A stretch of DNA of 61,060 bases from Legionella feeleii. Lineage in GTDB: Bacteria > Pseudomonadota > Gammaproteobacteria > Legionellales > Legionellaceae. Under the pieces are notes generated by a model. That model was given only the letters and a program-made list of their open reading frames with translations, did not search any database and was not told the DNA's origin. The translations under genes and the position numbers were made by a program. Shown here piece by piece: positions 1 to 8,504 of the stretch (positions are counted from its first letter, which is position 1; each line of letters begins with the position of its first letter). The stretch spans positions 1 to 61,060 of the forward strand of contig NZ_LNYB01000049.1 of the NCBI RefSeq assembly GCF_001467625.1, in the 5' to 3' direction.

Positions 1-25
1 GAAGACTATAGGGCTCTCTTGCCCT

Positions 26-487
26 TTAACCTAAACCCTCTAAATTAATTTTCTCTTTCAATGCAACCCGTATTTGCCCGAACGAATACGTAGAATCATA
101 TCTATTGGAGCGAGAAACTAAAAAAGACTGTTGTACAACGCCAGAGCCGGCGATACCGTCATTATAGTTGGGGTTATCTTGAGGACGATGAAAAGCATTA
201 TGCGCGTATAAATAAGCCTCTTCTGCACTGGGGAAAACCATGAAGCCGTCCTCGGGGATTTTGGCAAATGATTGTTCTATTTCTGTTGCGAGAGGGGTGT
301 GCCATTCTCTTTCTTTCGTTTGCACCAATACTGGGGAGCCAAGGATAAACAGGCGCTGTACAGGAGGAATTGAGTTACGCCAGTGGCGGCAGACAGCTCC
401 TGCCAAAACCTTTGCTCGCGTATCGAAGAAAGAGCTCAGATGATCAACTACCTCAGCAGGAGCTGTAGCAGCGGTTAATTTACCCAT
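26..487 (-). CDS. orphan protein with F-box-like N-terminus
   Basis: I do not recognise a named family. I start it at the ATG at 487, because AAGGG lies about 8 bases upstream; the frame stays open to 571 but has no comparable ribosome site there. This gives 153 residues. Residues about 8-36 read PAEVVDHLSSFFD then VCRHWRNSI, which fits the F-box pattern (P-E-x-x-x-x-I/L-x-x-x-L-D, then V-C-R/K-x-W). F-box proteins bind Skp1 and recruit substrates to SCF ubiquitin ligases; bacteria have no SCF, so such a domain implies action in a eukaryotic host. Legionella has established F-box effectors such as AnkB and LegU1. The C-terminal half (around FMVFPSAEEAYLYAHNAF) is unassigned. The F-box call is inference from pattern. 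Confidence 0.6.
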   Translation of the reverse strand: MGKLTAATAPAEVVDHLSSFFDTRAKVLAGAVCRHWRNSIPPVQRLFILGSPVLVQTKEREWHTPLATEIEQSFAKIPEDGFMVFPSAEEAYLYAHNAFHRPQDNPNYNDGIAGSGVVQQSFLVSRSNRYDSTYSFGQIRVALKEKINLEGLG

Positions 488-603
488 ATGTACACCCTTA
501 TTTAAATCATTGATAATCAAGAACGCAAAAGCATAAAGTTGTTCATTAAGTTGACAGTCAGAGGTTACCATAAACGCTTAGGCTGGTCCAAGGATTATAC
601 AGT

Positions 604-1395
604 ATGATTGTAATTTATCTCTTTGTCGGTATGTTTACAGGCTTACTAGCCATGTTGTTTGGCTTTGGTGGTGGCTTTGTGGTTGTCCCTATCTTATTTT
701 GGCTCTTACCTTTACACGGTGTGGCGATAGACTTGGCTATGCATGTTGCGATTGGTACTTCACTCATGCTGATGTTAATCAACATGGTGTATACCACAGC
801 GTTGCACTTTCGTAGCCAAAATTTAGATATTCCCTTACTCAAGCAAATGCTGCCTTTGTTAATTTTGGGTGCCATTATCGGTGCATCAACTGCAAGTATG
901 ATCGATTCGCAATGGTTAAGATATATTTTTATGACTTTAATAGGATTGGTTTTATTACGCACAATTAAACAGGAATTTTTTAAAAAGGGTTCATCTGTAG
1001 CAAGAAAACCAAGTAAAACCACGTTAAGACTATTAAGTCTCATAACGGGTACGATTGCCTCACTGTTGGGAATTGGTGGCAGTGTAATTATTGTGCCTTT
1101 TTTCAGGTATTACCGTGTCCCGATGAATAAGGTATCCGGGTTAGCGAATGCTCTTGCTATTCCAAGTGGCGTGGTGGGGAGTATTATTTTCGCATTGGCA
1201 GGCTCTCAAGAAACCCATCTTCCACCCTATAGTACAGGCTATATCTATTGGCCTGCAGTACTCGGTATTTTTATTGGTAGTACCCTGGGAGTAAGGGTAG
1301 GAGGCTATTTAAGTAAAATTATGCCTGATATCTTGTATGGAAAAATTTATGCGTTGTTATTGTTAATAGTATTTATTAGCATGGCCCTTCACTAG
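604..1395 (+). CDS. TauE/SafE (TSUP) family membrane permease
   Basis: This is a 263-residue polytopic membrane protein of the TSUP family, whose members export sulfite, sulfoacetate or related small anions. The two internal halves each carry the family's glycine-rich signature: GFGGGFVVVPILF near residue 20 and GIGGSVIIVPFF near residue 155. About eight hydrophobic segments span the length, as expected for a complete member. It begins at the ATG at 604, with AAGG about 10 bases upstream, and is transcribed away from the F-box-like gene. The substrate cannot be told from sequence. Confidence 0.88.
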   Translation: MIVIYLFVGMFTGLLAMLFGFGGGFVVVPILFWLLPLHGVAIDLAMHVAIGTSLMLMLINMVYTTALHFRSQNLDIPLLKQMLPLLILGAIIGASTASMIDSQWLRYIFMTLIGLVLLRTIKQEFFKKGSSVARKPSKTTLRLLSLITGTIASLLGIGGSVIIVPFFRYYRVPMNKVSGLANALAIPSGVVGSIIFALAGSQETHLPPYSTGYIYWPAVLGIFIGSTLGVRVGGYLSKIMPDILYGKIYALLLLIVFISMALH

Positions 1396-1630
1396 GGACC
1401 AGCTATATTTCTACTATCTCGGCACTTGTGCCATGATCTTCTGTGCTTCGCTGCTCACATACTTATGGGTATGCTCCGCTGCGATGCTCGAATATCAAGG
1501 TATAAGCACTCTAGCTAGCGAAAGGTATAATTATTTTGTTTCTTTCGCTCTGTTGATTGTTCCCAACTTGCGAGCATGGTATAAAATTCTCTCTGTTTGT
1601 CACGCTCTAATCTACAAAGGGGGTTTAAAA

Positions 1631-1972
1631 ATGTCACAAAAATTTGGTGAGATAACGAAAGGAATTAGTACGCAGTTGGCTAAAATGCGTAAGGAAATGC
1701 CAGAAGTGATGGCAGGCTTTTCTTCGTTGGCACAGGCTGCGACAAAAGATGGGGTTTTGGATAAAAAGACTAAAGAATTAATTGCAATGGCTTTGGCGGT
1801 TGCTAATCGTTGCCCAGGATGCATAGGTTTTCATTCCCAGGCGCTAGTGAAATTGCAAACGACTCGCGAAGAGTTGATGGAAACTTTAGGCATGGCTGTT
1901 TATATGGGAGGGGGGCCCTCATTAATGTACGCTGCTGAAGCGCTGGAGGCGTTTGAAGAGTTTAGCAATTAG
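1631..1972 (+). CDS. carboxymuconolactone decarboxylase / AhpD-like protein
   Basis: This is a 113-residue protein of the CMD/AhpD fold. Many members act as thiol peroxidase partners; others are decarboxylases. The redox signature is CPGC at residues 61-64 with H68 four residues later (CxxCxxxH), the AhpD-type catalytic layout. The frame opens upstream to 1433, but the ATG at 1631 follows AAAGGGGG and starts the family-length domain, so I use it. About 235 bases separate it from the TauE-type gene. A role in peroxide or thiol stress is likely but unproven. Confidence 0.82.
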   Translation: MSQKFGEITKGISTQLAKMRKEMPEVMAGFSSLAQAATKDGVLDKKTKELIAMALAVANRCPGCIGFHSQALVKLQTTREELMETLGMAVYMGGGPSLMYAAEALEAFEEFSN

Positions 1973-1980
1973 GTATATCA

Positions 1981-2007
1981 ACCAGCTTTCAGTGTTTGAA
2001 GGCTGGT
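1981..2007. terminator. hairpin between convergent genes
   Basis: ACCAGC-TTTC, a 7-base loop, then GAAG-GCTGGT form an inverted repeat just past the AhpD-like stop and just before the stop of the opposing gene. It fits a bidirectional terminator, although the flanking T tract is short. Confidence 0.5.
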
Positions 2008-2009
2008 AT

Positions 2010-2864
2010 TTAAAGCAAGCATTTCGAAAGTATGGGCAATTCTTCTTTAACTCCGTTGTAAAAATCTATAAGCAATAAGGCGGCTCCCAATAGCGCAAGG
2101 GCGATCCCGGTAGCAAGAATGAACTGGTTGGCTGGCAGGCTTAACGGCAAGAGTACGGCGAGCATGACCAAACCATATCCTGCCCCTTTTTCCCAAGAGA
2201 ATTGGTAACTCGTTTCAACCGGGGTTGGGATTACTACGTTGCTCGCTTTAGATGGGTTAAAAAAAGTTAATTCTTTCCTTGTTTCAATGAGTCCGCTTAA
2301 TTCCTTACCGAGATGAGGCGTTTTCGGTTTATATTCAAAGCCCGTAGCAGCAAAAGAGGCTAGATTAGCCAAAGCATATATCCAACAGGCTTTTACTGAA
2401 AAAGGCTGCTGTGCGCCCTTTATAAATTGAACGTTAAGATCGTATTGTGAAGCATATTTAGTAATATCTTTTTGGGCGGTGACCCCCTCGCCTGAACTAT
2501 TGGTTCGGGAGTCCGTAGCAACAATTCTTATAAATGCCCCGCTCTTATCTGTTTCAGCGAATAAGGCATGCCAATGAGCTGCTTCAAGAGTAGAATAATG
2601 GCGCATATGACAAATTTTTATATTTGGAGTGCCTCTATACTTCTCGAATTTTTTTATAAATTTGTCATTTTGGTACACGCCTAATTCAGCGAGCGATTCA
2701 TCAAACGAATCAACACTAAAGATAATTTGGGACGCTGGGTTGTGGAGCGGCGCCAGGGCTTTAACAAGTTTGGTAAAGAGATCTCCCAGGGCTGCTGGTA
2801 CAGGGAATTTCTCAGTAAAGCCCAGTGGTTGTTGTTCTTGCATCATATGCGATAGAATGCCCAT
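2010..2864 (-). CDS. orphan with YopJ-like (CE-clan) catalytic layout and C-terminal membrane hairpin
   Basis: This 284-residue protein belongs to no family I can name with certainty. The middle reads AAHWHALFAETD (H97, H99), IRIVATDS (D118), then QQPFSVKACWIYAL (Q152/Q153, C160). This order of His, acid, Gln and Cys is that of clan CE cysteine enzymes and YopJ-type acetyltransferases. The H97 to C160 distance of 63 equals that of H109 to C172 in YopJ, and the acidic residue lies at a similar position. Two adjacent hydrophobic helices (about 229-247 and 249-268) would anchor it in a membrane. The ATG at 2864 follows a G-rich stretch (GGGGGAA). An enzymatic effector is inferred; a structure prediction would decide. 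Confidence 0.5.
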   Translation of the reverse strand: MGILSHMMQEQQPLGFTEKFPVPAALGDLFTKLVKALAPLHNPASQIIFSVDSFDESLAELGVYQNDKFIKKFEKYRGTPNIKICHMRHYSTLEAAHWHALFAETDKSGAFIRIVATDSRTNSSGEGVTAQKDITKYASQYDLNVQFIKGAQQPFSVKACWIYALANLASFAATGFEYKPKTPHLGKELSGLIETRKELTFFNPSKASNVVIPTPVETSYQFSWEKGAGYGLVMLAVLLPLSLPANQFILATGIALALLGAALLLIDFYNGVKEELPILSKCLL

Positions 2865-2935
2865 GGTTCCCCCACTTTTTAACTATTATTTAAACGCGAA
2901 CTCCTTTTTTTCAAAAACTCAAATGAACCACAGTT

Positions 2936-3382
2936 TTAATGGGCTAAGAGCTCACTCATATGTTGCATTTGATTATCATGGGCAGTTTGAGCAGGGCAAG
3001 GATAATTCTTGGTAACTCCTAACCAGGCTACTTGCGAAACAGTCATTTTATCTTTATCACTTTGTTGACTTGAGATTTCACGATACGTTTGCAGAATAAT
3101 GCCATTGAGGGTAATGGCGTTTAAAGTTGTTCCTGGAGGAAGACAAAACAATGCTCTACCATGGCTTTTCGCTGCTTCGTTCGCTTGAATTAAGGTTTCA
3201 GCAATGCTTTCATTGGCAATGATTAGCACATTTCGTGCAGATCTCGCCCATGCCTGGGCTTGCGGATCAGCCTTCATTTCCATTTGCGGGATATTATTAG
3301 AGATATTCATGTAATGGTCCATTGTGTCTGCCTGGAGGCAGCAGGAGCAGACAAAAAAGAAGAGGCAAACTAAAAGACGCAT
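2936..3382 (-). CDS. secreted Rap1a/Tai-like small protein
   Basis: This 148-residue protein begins with a hydrophobic, cysteine-rich signal sequence (residues 1-18, ending LQA). The mature part holds C80 in ALFCLPPGTT and C129 in KNYPCP, about 50 residues apart. This resembles the Rap1a/Tai fold, where a first Cys in a C-x-P-x-G-x-T context is bonded to a later PC motif. Classical Rap1a/Tai proteins are periplasmic immunity proteins for amidase effectors, but many relatives are orphans. AGGGA sits 8 bases before the ATG. It lies 21 bases downstream of dsbB, so a disulfide-bonded envelope protein makes sense. The immunity role is not supported, as no amidase is nearby. Confidence 0.55.
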   Translation of the reverse strand: MRLLVCLFFFVCSCCLQADTMDHYMNISNNIPQMEMKADPQAQAWARSARNVLIIANESIAETLIQANEAAKSHGRALFCLPPGTTLNAITLNGIILQTYREISSQQSDKDKMTVSQVAWLGVTKNYPCPAQTAHDNQMQHMSELLAH

Positions 3383-3403
3383 GATTATTTCCCTGACAGA
3401 GGT

Positions 3404-3958
3404 TTAGGCCATTGTATCCAGTAAGTAATAATGTTGTGGATTAGATTTACAAACAAAAGGGCCACATTCGATGAATGTACTGATTCCGTTAGCAAGAATC
3501 AAGAGCAGGAAAAAGCCCATTAGTAGATAAAGCCAGCGACTGGGAGGCGCGTTGTTTTCTTCTAAAAATTCTTGTTCAAATAATTGAGCAATAGCAATTA
3601 CAGCGATAATGACAACGAAACCAATCGCAGACCAGGTGTAGAGATACAAGCCAAGTAAGGGAGATCCATAACCTAAATCACCCGGTGCAACATGGAGAAA
3701 CACTTGACGTAAGGCAATACCAAGTCCCAGAAGCGATGCTAGGGTCATTAACCCATAATGCGAAATTTTAATACCGGTTGTGAGATTCATACACAAGCAA
3801 AGACCGATACCTATAAAGCAAGCTCGTTGTAAGAGGCAAAGCGGGCAGGGTAAGTCATGGTTGTATAGTTGATCATAAAAGGCAAACAATAAAACTGCGC
3901 AGACCAGAATAAGGCCAAAACAATTACCCCATCGATGAATCTTGTTTTGAGTAATCAT
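3404..3958 (-). CDS. dsbB: disulfide bond formation protein DsbB
   Basis: This is a 184-residue, four-helix inner-membrane quinone reductase that reoxidises periplasmic DsbA-type thiol oxidases. The first periplasmic loop has the redox pair C38-PL-C41 (PCPLCLLQRACF), followed by the usual Q-R. The second loop has C165 and C170 (ECGPFVC), closer together than in E. coli DsbB. The ATG overlaps the stop of the 48-aa gene upstream (ATGA), which suggests translational coupling. The product probably serves the disulfide-containing Rap1a-like protein encoded next, among others. Confidence 0.88.
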   Translation of the reverse strand: MITQNKIHRWGNCFGLILVCAVLLFAFYDQLYNHDLPCPLCLLQRACFIGIGLCLCMNLTTGIKISHYGLMTLASLLGLGIALRQVFLHVAPGDLGYGSPLLGLYLYTWSAIGFVVIIAVIAIAQLFEQEFLEENNAPPSRWLYLLMGFFLLLILANGISTFIECGPFVCKSNPQHYYLLDTMA

Positions 3959-4101
3959 AGATGCACCAGGTGGCTGTGATAGTTAAACCAAAACGTAGTC
4001 AATAACAAACAAACCAGGAATTGCAATTTTACAAAGCGATTGGGTTTAAAAACAATTTGTAACCCAACAGCAAAATAGCAAAGATACAATAAAGTCATCA
4101 T
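3955..4101 (-). CDS. DUF5993-like small membrane protein
   Basis: This is a 48-residue reading frame starting MMTLLYLCYF and ending NYHSHLVHL. It contains two hydrophobic helices separated by a short basic turn (KPNRFVK). Length and pattern (MMTLLY start, F-W-F-N-x-H near the end) match the small DUF5993 proteins that I recall lying beside dsbB-type genes. Its stop overlaps the dsbB ATG by the ATGA arrangement, so the two are probably translated together. I see no good Shine-Dalgarno sequence before 4101. Function is unknown; it may be an accessory subunit of the DsbB-like enzyme. Confidence 0.65.
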   Translation of the reverse strand: MMTLLYLCYFAVGLQIVFKPNRFVKLQFLVCLLLTTFWFNYHSHLVHL

Positions 4102-4236
4102 GATGGTTAGAGGAGTGAGTTAATATCTATTCTTAGTATACCCAAGGTGAGTAGACAAACCCTAGTCCTAATTAAGATCATCTGGCTAGACTGGCTAGCC
4201 AGAGGAAAAAAAGGCCATTCATTTAATCAGCATATC

Positions 4237-5844
4237 TCATTTACTAATATAAATAGTTTTCATATAAGCGAGTAAACTATCTTTGTTCACCGGTGCTTGT
4301 GTTAGCCCTATGTATTTGTCGGGACGAATTAACAATGCTGTTGTTTGTTGGATGGCAAACTGTTGGTGTACTTCTTGATTGTCATCGATTAAGACAGAGT
4401 CCAGGTGGAGTGCCTCATTAGAATCTGATAGCACCACATGAACCTGGATGATTTCTTTAAACTGCTGATTGATTAGAGCTGCGGTTTCAAGTAGAGCGGG
4501 AAATTGACTCTTAGTTTGCCCGGCGAACAAGAATAAATGATGCATCGTTCCTTGAATCATTTGATGCAATTGTTTTTTTTCTTTACTGTGAATATCGGTG
4601 AATGAGAAATTTGGAGCAAATTCACCAATTTTAAATTTCGTGGGAATGCCCAAGGTCTTTACAATGGGGCTATTGGCATAAGAAATGGATAATTCAGCCA
4701 TATCCCTTGTAAAATAACGCTTAACGAACTTGAAAGAGGTAATAAAACGAACGAGTGTATTACGCGAATAGATAAGGAATGGATTCCTGATAGTAATCAG
4801 CTTGGTCAGAAAGTCTGTTTTTTTCAATACTTCTTTGCCGATGGGGTAACGTTCCTTGTGATAACTATCCAATAAACTGTCTTGTGCCAAGCCTTTTTTT
4901 ACCAAGGCCAATTTCCAAATCAAATTATAAATATCTTGTATTCCTGTATTGAGACCCTGGCCCCCCATCGGGCTATGAATATGCGCGGCATCCCCTGCAA
5001 AAAATACCCTGCCATGCCGGTATTGCTGGATTTGTCGGTGATGAATACCGAATTGTGTAATCCAGAGCGGGTTAGATAAGGTGGCACTCTCACTACAACG
5101 TTGTATAAAGGCTTGTTCTATATCCTGCATAGTAGGGGTGTCATTTATTGTGGAACCCTCGGGAGCAACCAGGACGAGTCGATAACGTTTATCCCCCATT
5201 GGAAATGCTGCCATAGGTCCGTGGTGGGTGACAAAGAGAGCCATTTTGTTTTCTGGTAAATTCCAATCAATAAGAAGATCGGCAAGCCACCAAACTTCTT
5301 TATAAGTTGAACCCAGAAAATCGGCATTAACCAAATGCCTTAGCGTACTATGAGAGCCGTCACAGGCAATAATCCAGGCAGCATTAACCTGTTCGTTGCT
5401 TCCATCAGCCTGCTTTAAAGTGGCGATGGTATGATTGCTAACGGGTTCAATTCCAGTTAACTCGGTTTGCCATTCCACTTTTAAGCCTTTTGCCATAAGT
5501 TCCGCGTATAATATTTGCTCTGTTTTATCCTGGGGCAGGTCGATAAGATAATGGCGATCGCCTTCTACAAGAGAGAAATTTACATCGACCAGCAATCTTC
5601 CATGTGCTTTAAGTAAAACCCCGTCGACTTTTAGGCCTTGGGCTAAAAACTCTTCAATAAAACCACAGTCCTCCAGAACGTCCAGGGTGCGGATATGAAT
5701 CGCCAGCGCTTTGGATTTATCACTGAGTCCCGCTTTTTTATCGATAATTCGGCAACGTATACCATGCCGGGTTAATTCATTAGCACAAAATAAACCCACA
5801 GGTCCTGCACCAACCACCAATACATCCAAGATATCCTCAGCCAT
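4237..5844 (-). CDS. class A FAD-dependent aromatic monooxygenase (PheA/TfdB type)
   Basis: This is a 535-residue flavoprotein monooxygenase using NAD(P)H and O2 to hydroxylate an aromatic or polyketide-like substrate. The N-terminus carries the dinucleotide fold VVGAGPVGLFCANEL. The FAD ribityl motif is GDAAHIHSPMGGQGLNTG, about residues 290-307. A C-terminal thioredoxin-like domain (APNFSFTDIHS) is typical of the phenol hydroxylase/TfdB group. I prefer the ATG at 5844, with GGAG about 9 bases upstream, over the ATG five codons earlier. No pathway partners lie beside it, so the substrate is unknown. Confidence 0.85.
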   Translation of the reverse strand: MAEDILDVLVVGAGPVGLFCANELTRHGIRCRIIDKKAGLSDKSKALAIHIRTLDVLEDCGFIEEFLAQGLKVDGVLLKAHGRLLVDVNFSLVEGDRHYLIDLPQDKTEQILYAELMAKGLKVEWQTELTGIEPVSNHTIATLKQADGSNEQVNAAWIIACDGSHSTLRHLVNADFLGSTYKEVWWLADLLIDWNLPENKMALFVTHHGPMAAFPMGDKRYRLVLVAPEGSTINDTPTMQDIEQAFIQRCSESATLSNPLWITQFGIHHRQIQQYRHGRVFFAGDAAHIHSPMGGQGLNTGIQDIYNLIWKLALVKKGLAQDSLLDSYHKERYPIGKEVLKKTDFLTKLITIRNPFLIYSRNTLVRFITSFKFVKRYFTRDMAELSISYANSPIVKTLGIPTKFKIGEFAPNFSFTDIHSKEKKQLHQMIQGTMHHLFLFAGQTKSQFPALLETAALINQQFKEIIQVHVVLSDSNEALHLDSVLIDDNQEVHQQFAIQQTTALLIRPDKYIGLTQAPVNKDSLLAYMKTIYISK

Positions 5845-5930
5845 GATGATGCACTCCATTCATCTTAAGTCAACACGCGTGAAATCAGTAAGTTACATAA
5901 TAGAGGGATTAGAACTTAAGTAAAACTTTT

Positions 5931-6470
5931 TTATTCATTTCTCTCATGGGCGATAAAATGAAAAATAATACGTGGGTTAGTAAGGTCGTAGGATACCTGC
6001 TTTACAGTTTCACTAAATTGGTTTTTACTAAATTCGCCAATCGTATTGCGCCAGAAATTTAATCCCCTCTCATTTTGCGGAATGACCGCTACTTCCCAGT
6101 TTCCTGAAAATTGCTGCCATATTCGTTTGGCGATCTGCTGGCCTACCCCCTGACGTTGAAATTTTGCGATGACAAAAAATTCACCTACGTTCCAGTCAAC
6201 AGTCGGCGTTGTGCCCACTTTATTAATCAATACAAAACCGGCGAGTTCTTTATCTACGCGAATGAGGAAGGGATAGCGTTCTTTTTCGGTAAAGTATTTC
6301 TTGCAATCATAACATTCATAAAGACCATTCTCAGGGCAATCCCAGCCTGGCAAGAACCCACAATATCGCGACATATCGTAGACGTAAAATCGTGCCAGAT
6401 TCTGTAGCCTTGGGTAATCATTTAAATCGGCGGCAACAAGATGAATTTTTGCTTCAGGTGTTTTTAGCAT
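5931..6470 (-). CDS. GNAT family N-acetyltransferase
   Basis: This 179-residue protein has the GNAT fold. Key parts are the beta strand AGFVLINK, the N-terminal arm motif VGEFFVIAKFQRQGVGQQIAKRI (pyrophosphate-binding Q/R-x-x-G-x-G near residues 110-118), and WRNTIGEF near the C-terminus. An unusual insert, CPENGLYECYDCKKYF, holds three cysteines and could bind metal. The ATG at 6470 has AGG 8 bases upstream, whereas the frame's upper limit at 6476 is a TTG. The substrate is unknown. Confidence 0.8.
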   Translation of the reverse strand: MLKTPEAKIHLVAADLNDYPRLQNLARFYVYDMSRYCGFLPGWDCPENGLYECYDCKKYFTEKERYPFLIRVDKELAGFVLINKVGTTPTVDWNVGEFFVIAKFQRQGVGQQIAKRIWQQFSGNWEVAVIPQNERGLNFWRNTIGEFSKNQFSETVKQVSYDLTNPRIIFHFIAHERNE

Positions 6471-6532
6471 GGCCAAGCCTTTTTTATAAATATCTGCTTA
6501 TCGTAATCCCATAAATTGACACAATTTGTTTG

Positions 6533-7216
6533 TTAGTGGCAACACCATTTCATCCCATGCATGATGGAATACACTTCATTATCACCAACGACTAAGTGAT
6601 CCAGCAGGCGAGCATCGACTAATTCCAGGGCATGGCATAGACGTTTAGTTACTTCTCTATCCTGCGGACTGGCATCGGATAAACCAGATGGGTGATTGTG
6701 GGCCAGGATTAAGGCCGCAGCATTGAGTTTAAGTATGCGTTCAACAATAGGGCGGGGATGAATAGTCGCTGTGTTGATTGTGCCTGAAAATAATTCTTCA
6801 TAAGCAAGGACTCGATGCTGATTATCTAAAAACAAGGCGACAAAGATTTCATTTTTTTTATCGCGCAATTGCCGTTTCAAATAAGCGTAGGTTTGATAAG
6901 AGTCAGTCAGCGAAATGTTTTTTTGTAAGCTGATAAAATCGCTGCGCCGACAGATCTCCTGAATTGCCTGCAATTGCAGATAACGTACCAGCCCCAGCCC
7001 TTGGATTTGTTTGAAGCTATGGTGATCGGCGTTGAGTATAGCGCGTAAATCGCCGAGTTGGTGCATTAAGTCAAACGCGAGTTGCAAGCAGCTTTTTTTA
7101 TTGTTGCCCGAACTGATAAAAACAGCCAGTAATTCGGCATCCGAGAGGCTTTTAACCCCTTGAGTTAATAGTTTTTCACGCAAGCGCAATTGCTGTGCTG
7201 GTCGAGAGCCAGTCAT
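6533..7216 (-). CDS. radC: RadC family JAB/MPN-domain protein
   Basis: This is a 227-residue RadC-type protein. It has an N-terminal helix-hairpin-helix region (LSDAELLAVFIS; IQGLGLVRYLQLQAI) and a C-terminal JAB1/MPN metalloprotease-like domain. The JAMM motif is complete: a Glu in VLAYEELFSG, then HNHPSGLSDASPQD with both His and the Asp. RadC was once called a repair protein, but its biochemical role remains unsettled. AAGGA precedes the ATG. It is transcribed away from coaBC with 67 bases between them. Confidence 0.93.
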   Translation of the reverse strand: MTGSRPAQQLRLREKLLTQGVKSLSDAELLAVFISSGNNKKSCLQLAFDLMHQLGDLRAILNADHHSFKQIQGLGLVRYLQLQAIQEICRRSDFISLQKNISLTDSYQTYAYLKRQLRDKKNEIFVALFLDNQHRVLAYEELFSGTINTATIHPRPIVERILKLNAAALILAHNHPSGLSDASPQDREVTKRLCHALELVDARLLDHLVVGDNEVYSIMHGMKWCCH

Positions 7217-7283
7217 TATTGTTATTCCTTTATGGCGAGGTTTGTGGTTTGATCGCAGATATTCTGATTAAAAAATAAAAGCC

Positions 7284-8495
7284 ATGCAAGATTTTGCCAA
7301 TAAAAAAATTGTTCTTGGGATCTGCGGAGGTATTGCGGCTTATAAGTCGGCCTATCTTGTGCGTGAATTGAGTCGTTTGGGAGCGGAGATTCGTGTCGTT
7401 ATGACAGAATCCGCGCAGCAATTTATAACACCGCTAACCTTACAAGCCTTGAGTGGTCATGATGTCCGGGTTGATTTATTTGATCAGCAAGCAGAACGCG
7501 CCATGGGGCATATTGAGTTAGCGCGCTGGGCTGATTACCTGTTAATCGCCCCCGCTTCTGCCAATTGTCTGGCGAAGATGGCAAACGGCCTTGCTGATGA
7601 TTTATTAACTACGCTGTATTTGGTTGCAGAAACACCGGTTATTGTTTGTCCAGCCATGAATAAAAGTATGTGGTTACACCCTGCTACGCAAGCTAATTGC
7701 GAACTATTGTCTCAACGGGGTGTTATTTTGGTAGGTCCTGAGGAAGGTTCACAGGCCTGTGGCGAACATGGATTTGGGCGTTTGAGCGAAATAGATAATA
7801 TTATCAATGCATTACGCTTACATCAGGTGAGTCAGCTATTACAAGGTAAACACGTGTTGATTACAGCGGGCCCCACGCGTGAGGCAATTGATCCCGTGCG
7901 TTATGTCAGTAACCATAGTTCTGGGAAAATGGGTTATGCCCTTGCACAAGCCGCCTGTTTAGCGGGTGCGCAGGTTACTTTAATCTCCGGACCTACTTCT
8001 TTAGTGCCGCCTCCTGGCGTGTTGTGTGATTGCGTTGATTCTGCACAAGCGATGTATGAGTCAGTGATGCACCACTTGCAGACCGGTATGATTTTTATTG
8101 CGACGGCTGCTGTAGCGGATTATGGTCTGCAGACACCGGCGCAAGAGAAAATTAAAAGGCAGGATAAAAAAGAACTAACCCTTCACCTCAAGGCGAATCC
8201 GGATATTCTTGCGGCAGTTGCAGCAAGTGGTAAGGCATCCTATGTGGTAGGCTTTGCCGCTGAAACGACAGAGGTAGTCAAGCACGCGAAAGACAAATTG
8301 TGTGCTAAAAAACTTGATATGATCATTGCGAATCAGGTCGGTGGCGGTTTAGGGTTTGATAGTGATTCCAATCAGGTAACCGTGTTGACTGCAAAAGGAC
8401 AAACCGAATTGCCGTTGACCCATAAAACCAGACTTGCAGGGCAAATTATTGCAATTCTGGCAGCAAATCTTCAAAATGCTGGCATTAAAAATTAG
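7284..8495 (+). CDS. coaBC: CoaBC, phosphopantothenoylcysteine synthetase/decarboxylase
   Basis: This is a bifunctional coenzyme A biosynthesis enzyme of 403 residues. The N-terminal CoaC flavoprotein domain decarboxylates 4'-phosphopantothenoylcysteine (GICGGIAAYKSAYL; active-site His in GHIELARWAD; PAMNKSMW). The C-terminal CoaB domain joins phosphopantothenate to cysteine with CTP (ITAGPTREAIDPVRYVSN, SSGKMGYALA). Length is normal. It heads a coaBC-dut-algC operon, an order also seen in Pseudomonas. The ATG has only a weak ribosome site. Confidence 0.97.
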   Translation: MQDFANKKIVLGICGGIAAYKSAYLVRELSRLGAEIRVVMTESAQQFITPLTLQALSGHDVRVDLFDQQAERAMGHIELARWADYLLIAPASANCLAKMANGLADDLLTTLYLVAETPVIVCPAMNKSMWLHPATQANCELLSQRGVILVGPEEGSQACGEHGFGRLSEIDNIINALRLHQVSQLLQGKHVLITAGPTREAIDPVRYVSNHSSGKMGYALAQAACLAGAQVTLISGPTSLVPPPGVLCDCVDSAQAMYESVMHHLQTGMIFIATAAVADYGLQTPAQEKIKRQDKKELTLHLKANPDILAAVAASGKASYVVGFAAETTEVVKHAKDKLCAKKLDMIIANQVGGGLGFDSDSNQVTVLTAKGQTELPLTHKTRLAGQIIAILAANLQNAGIKN

Positions 8496-8504
8496 GGGAA
8501 TACC

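Noticed and set aside
615-1043. 142-codon minus-strand frame inside the TauE-type gene
   Set aside because: It is antisense to a clear membrane permease, lacks a ribosome site and shows no family pattern.
2936-3382. T6SS immunity protein role for the Rap1a/Tai-like protein
   Set aside because: No amidase effector or T6SS gene lies nearby; only the fold resemblance supports it.
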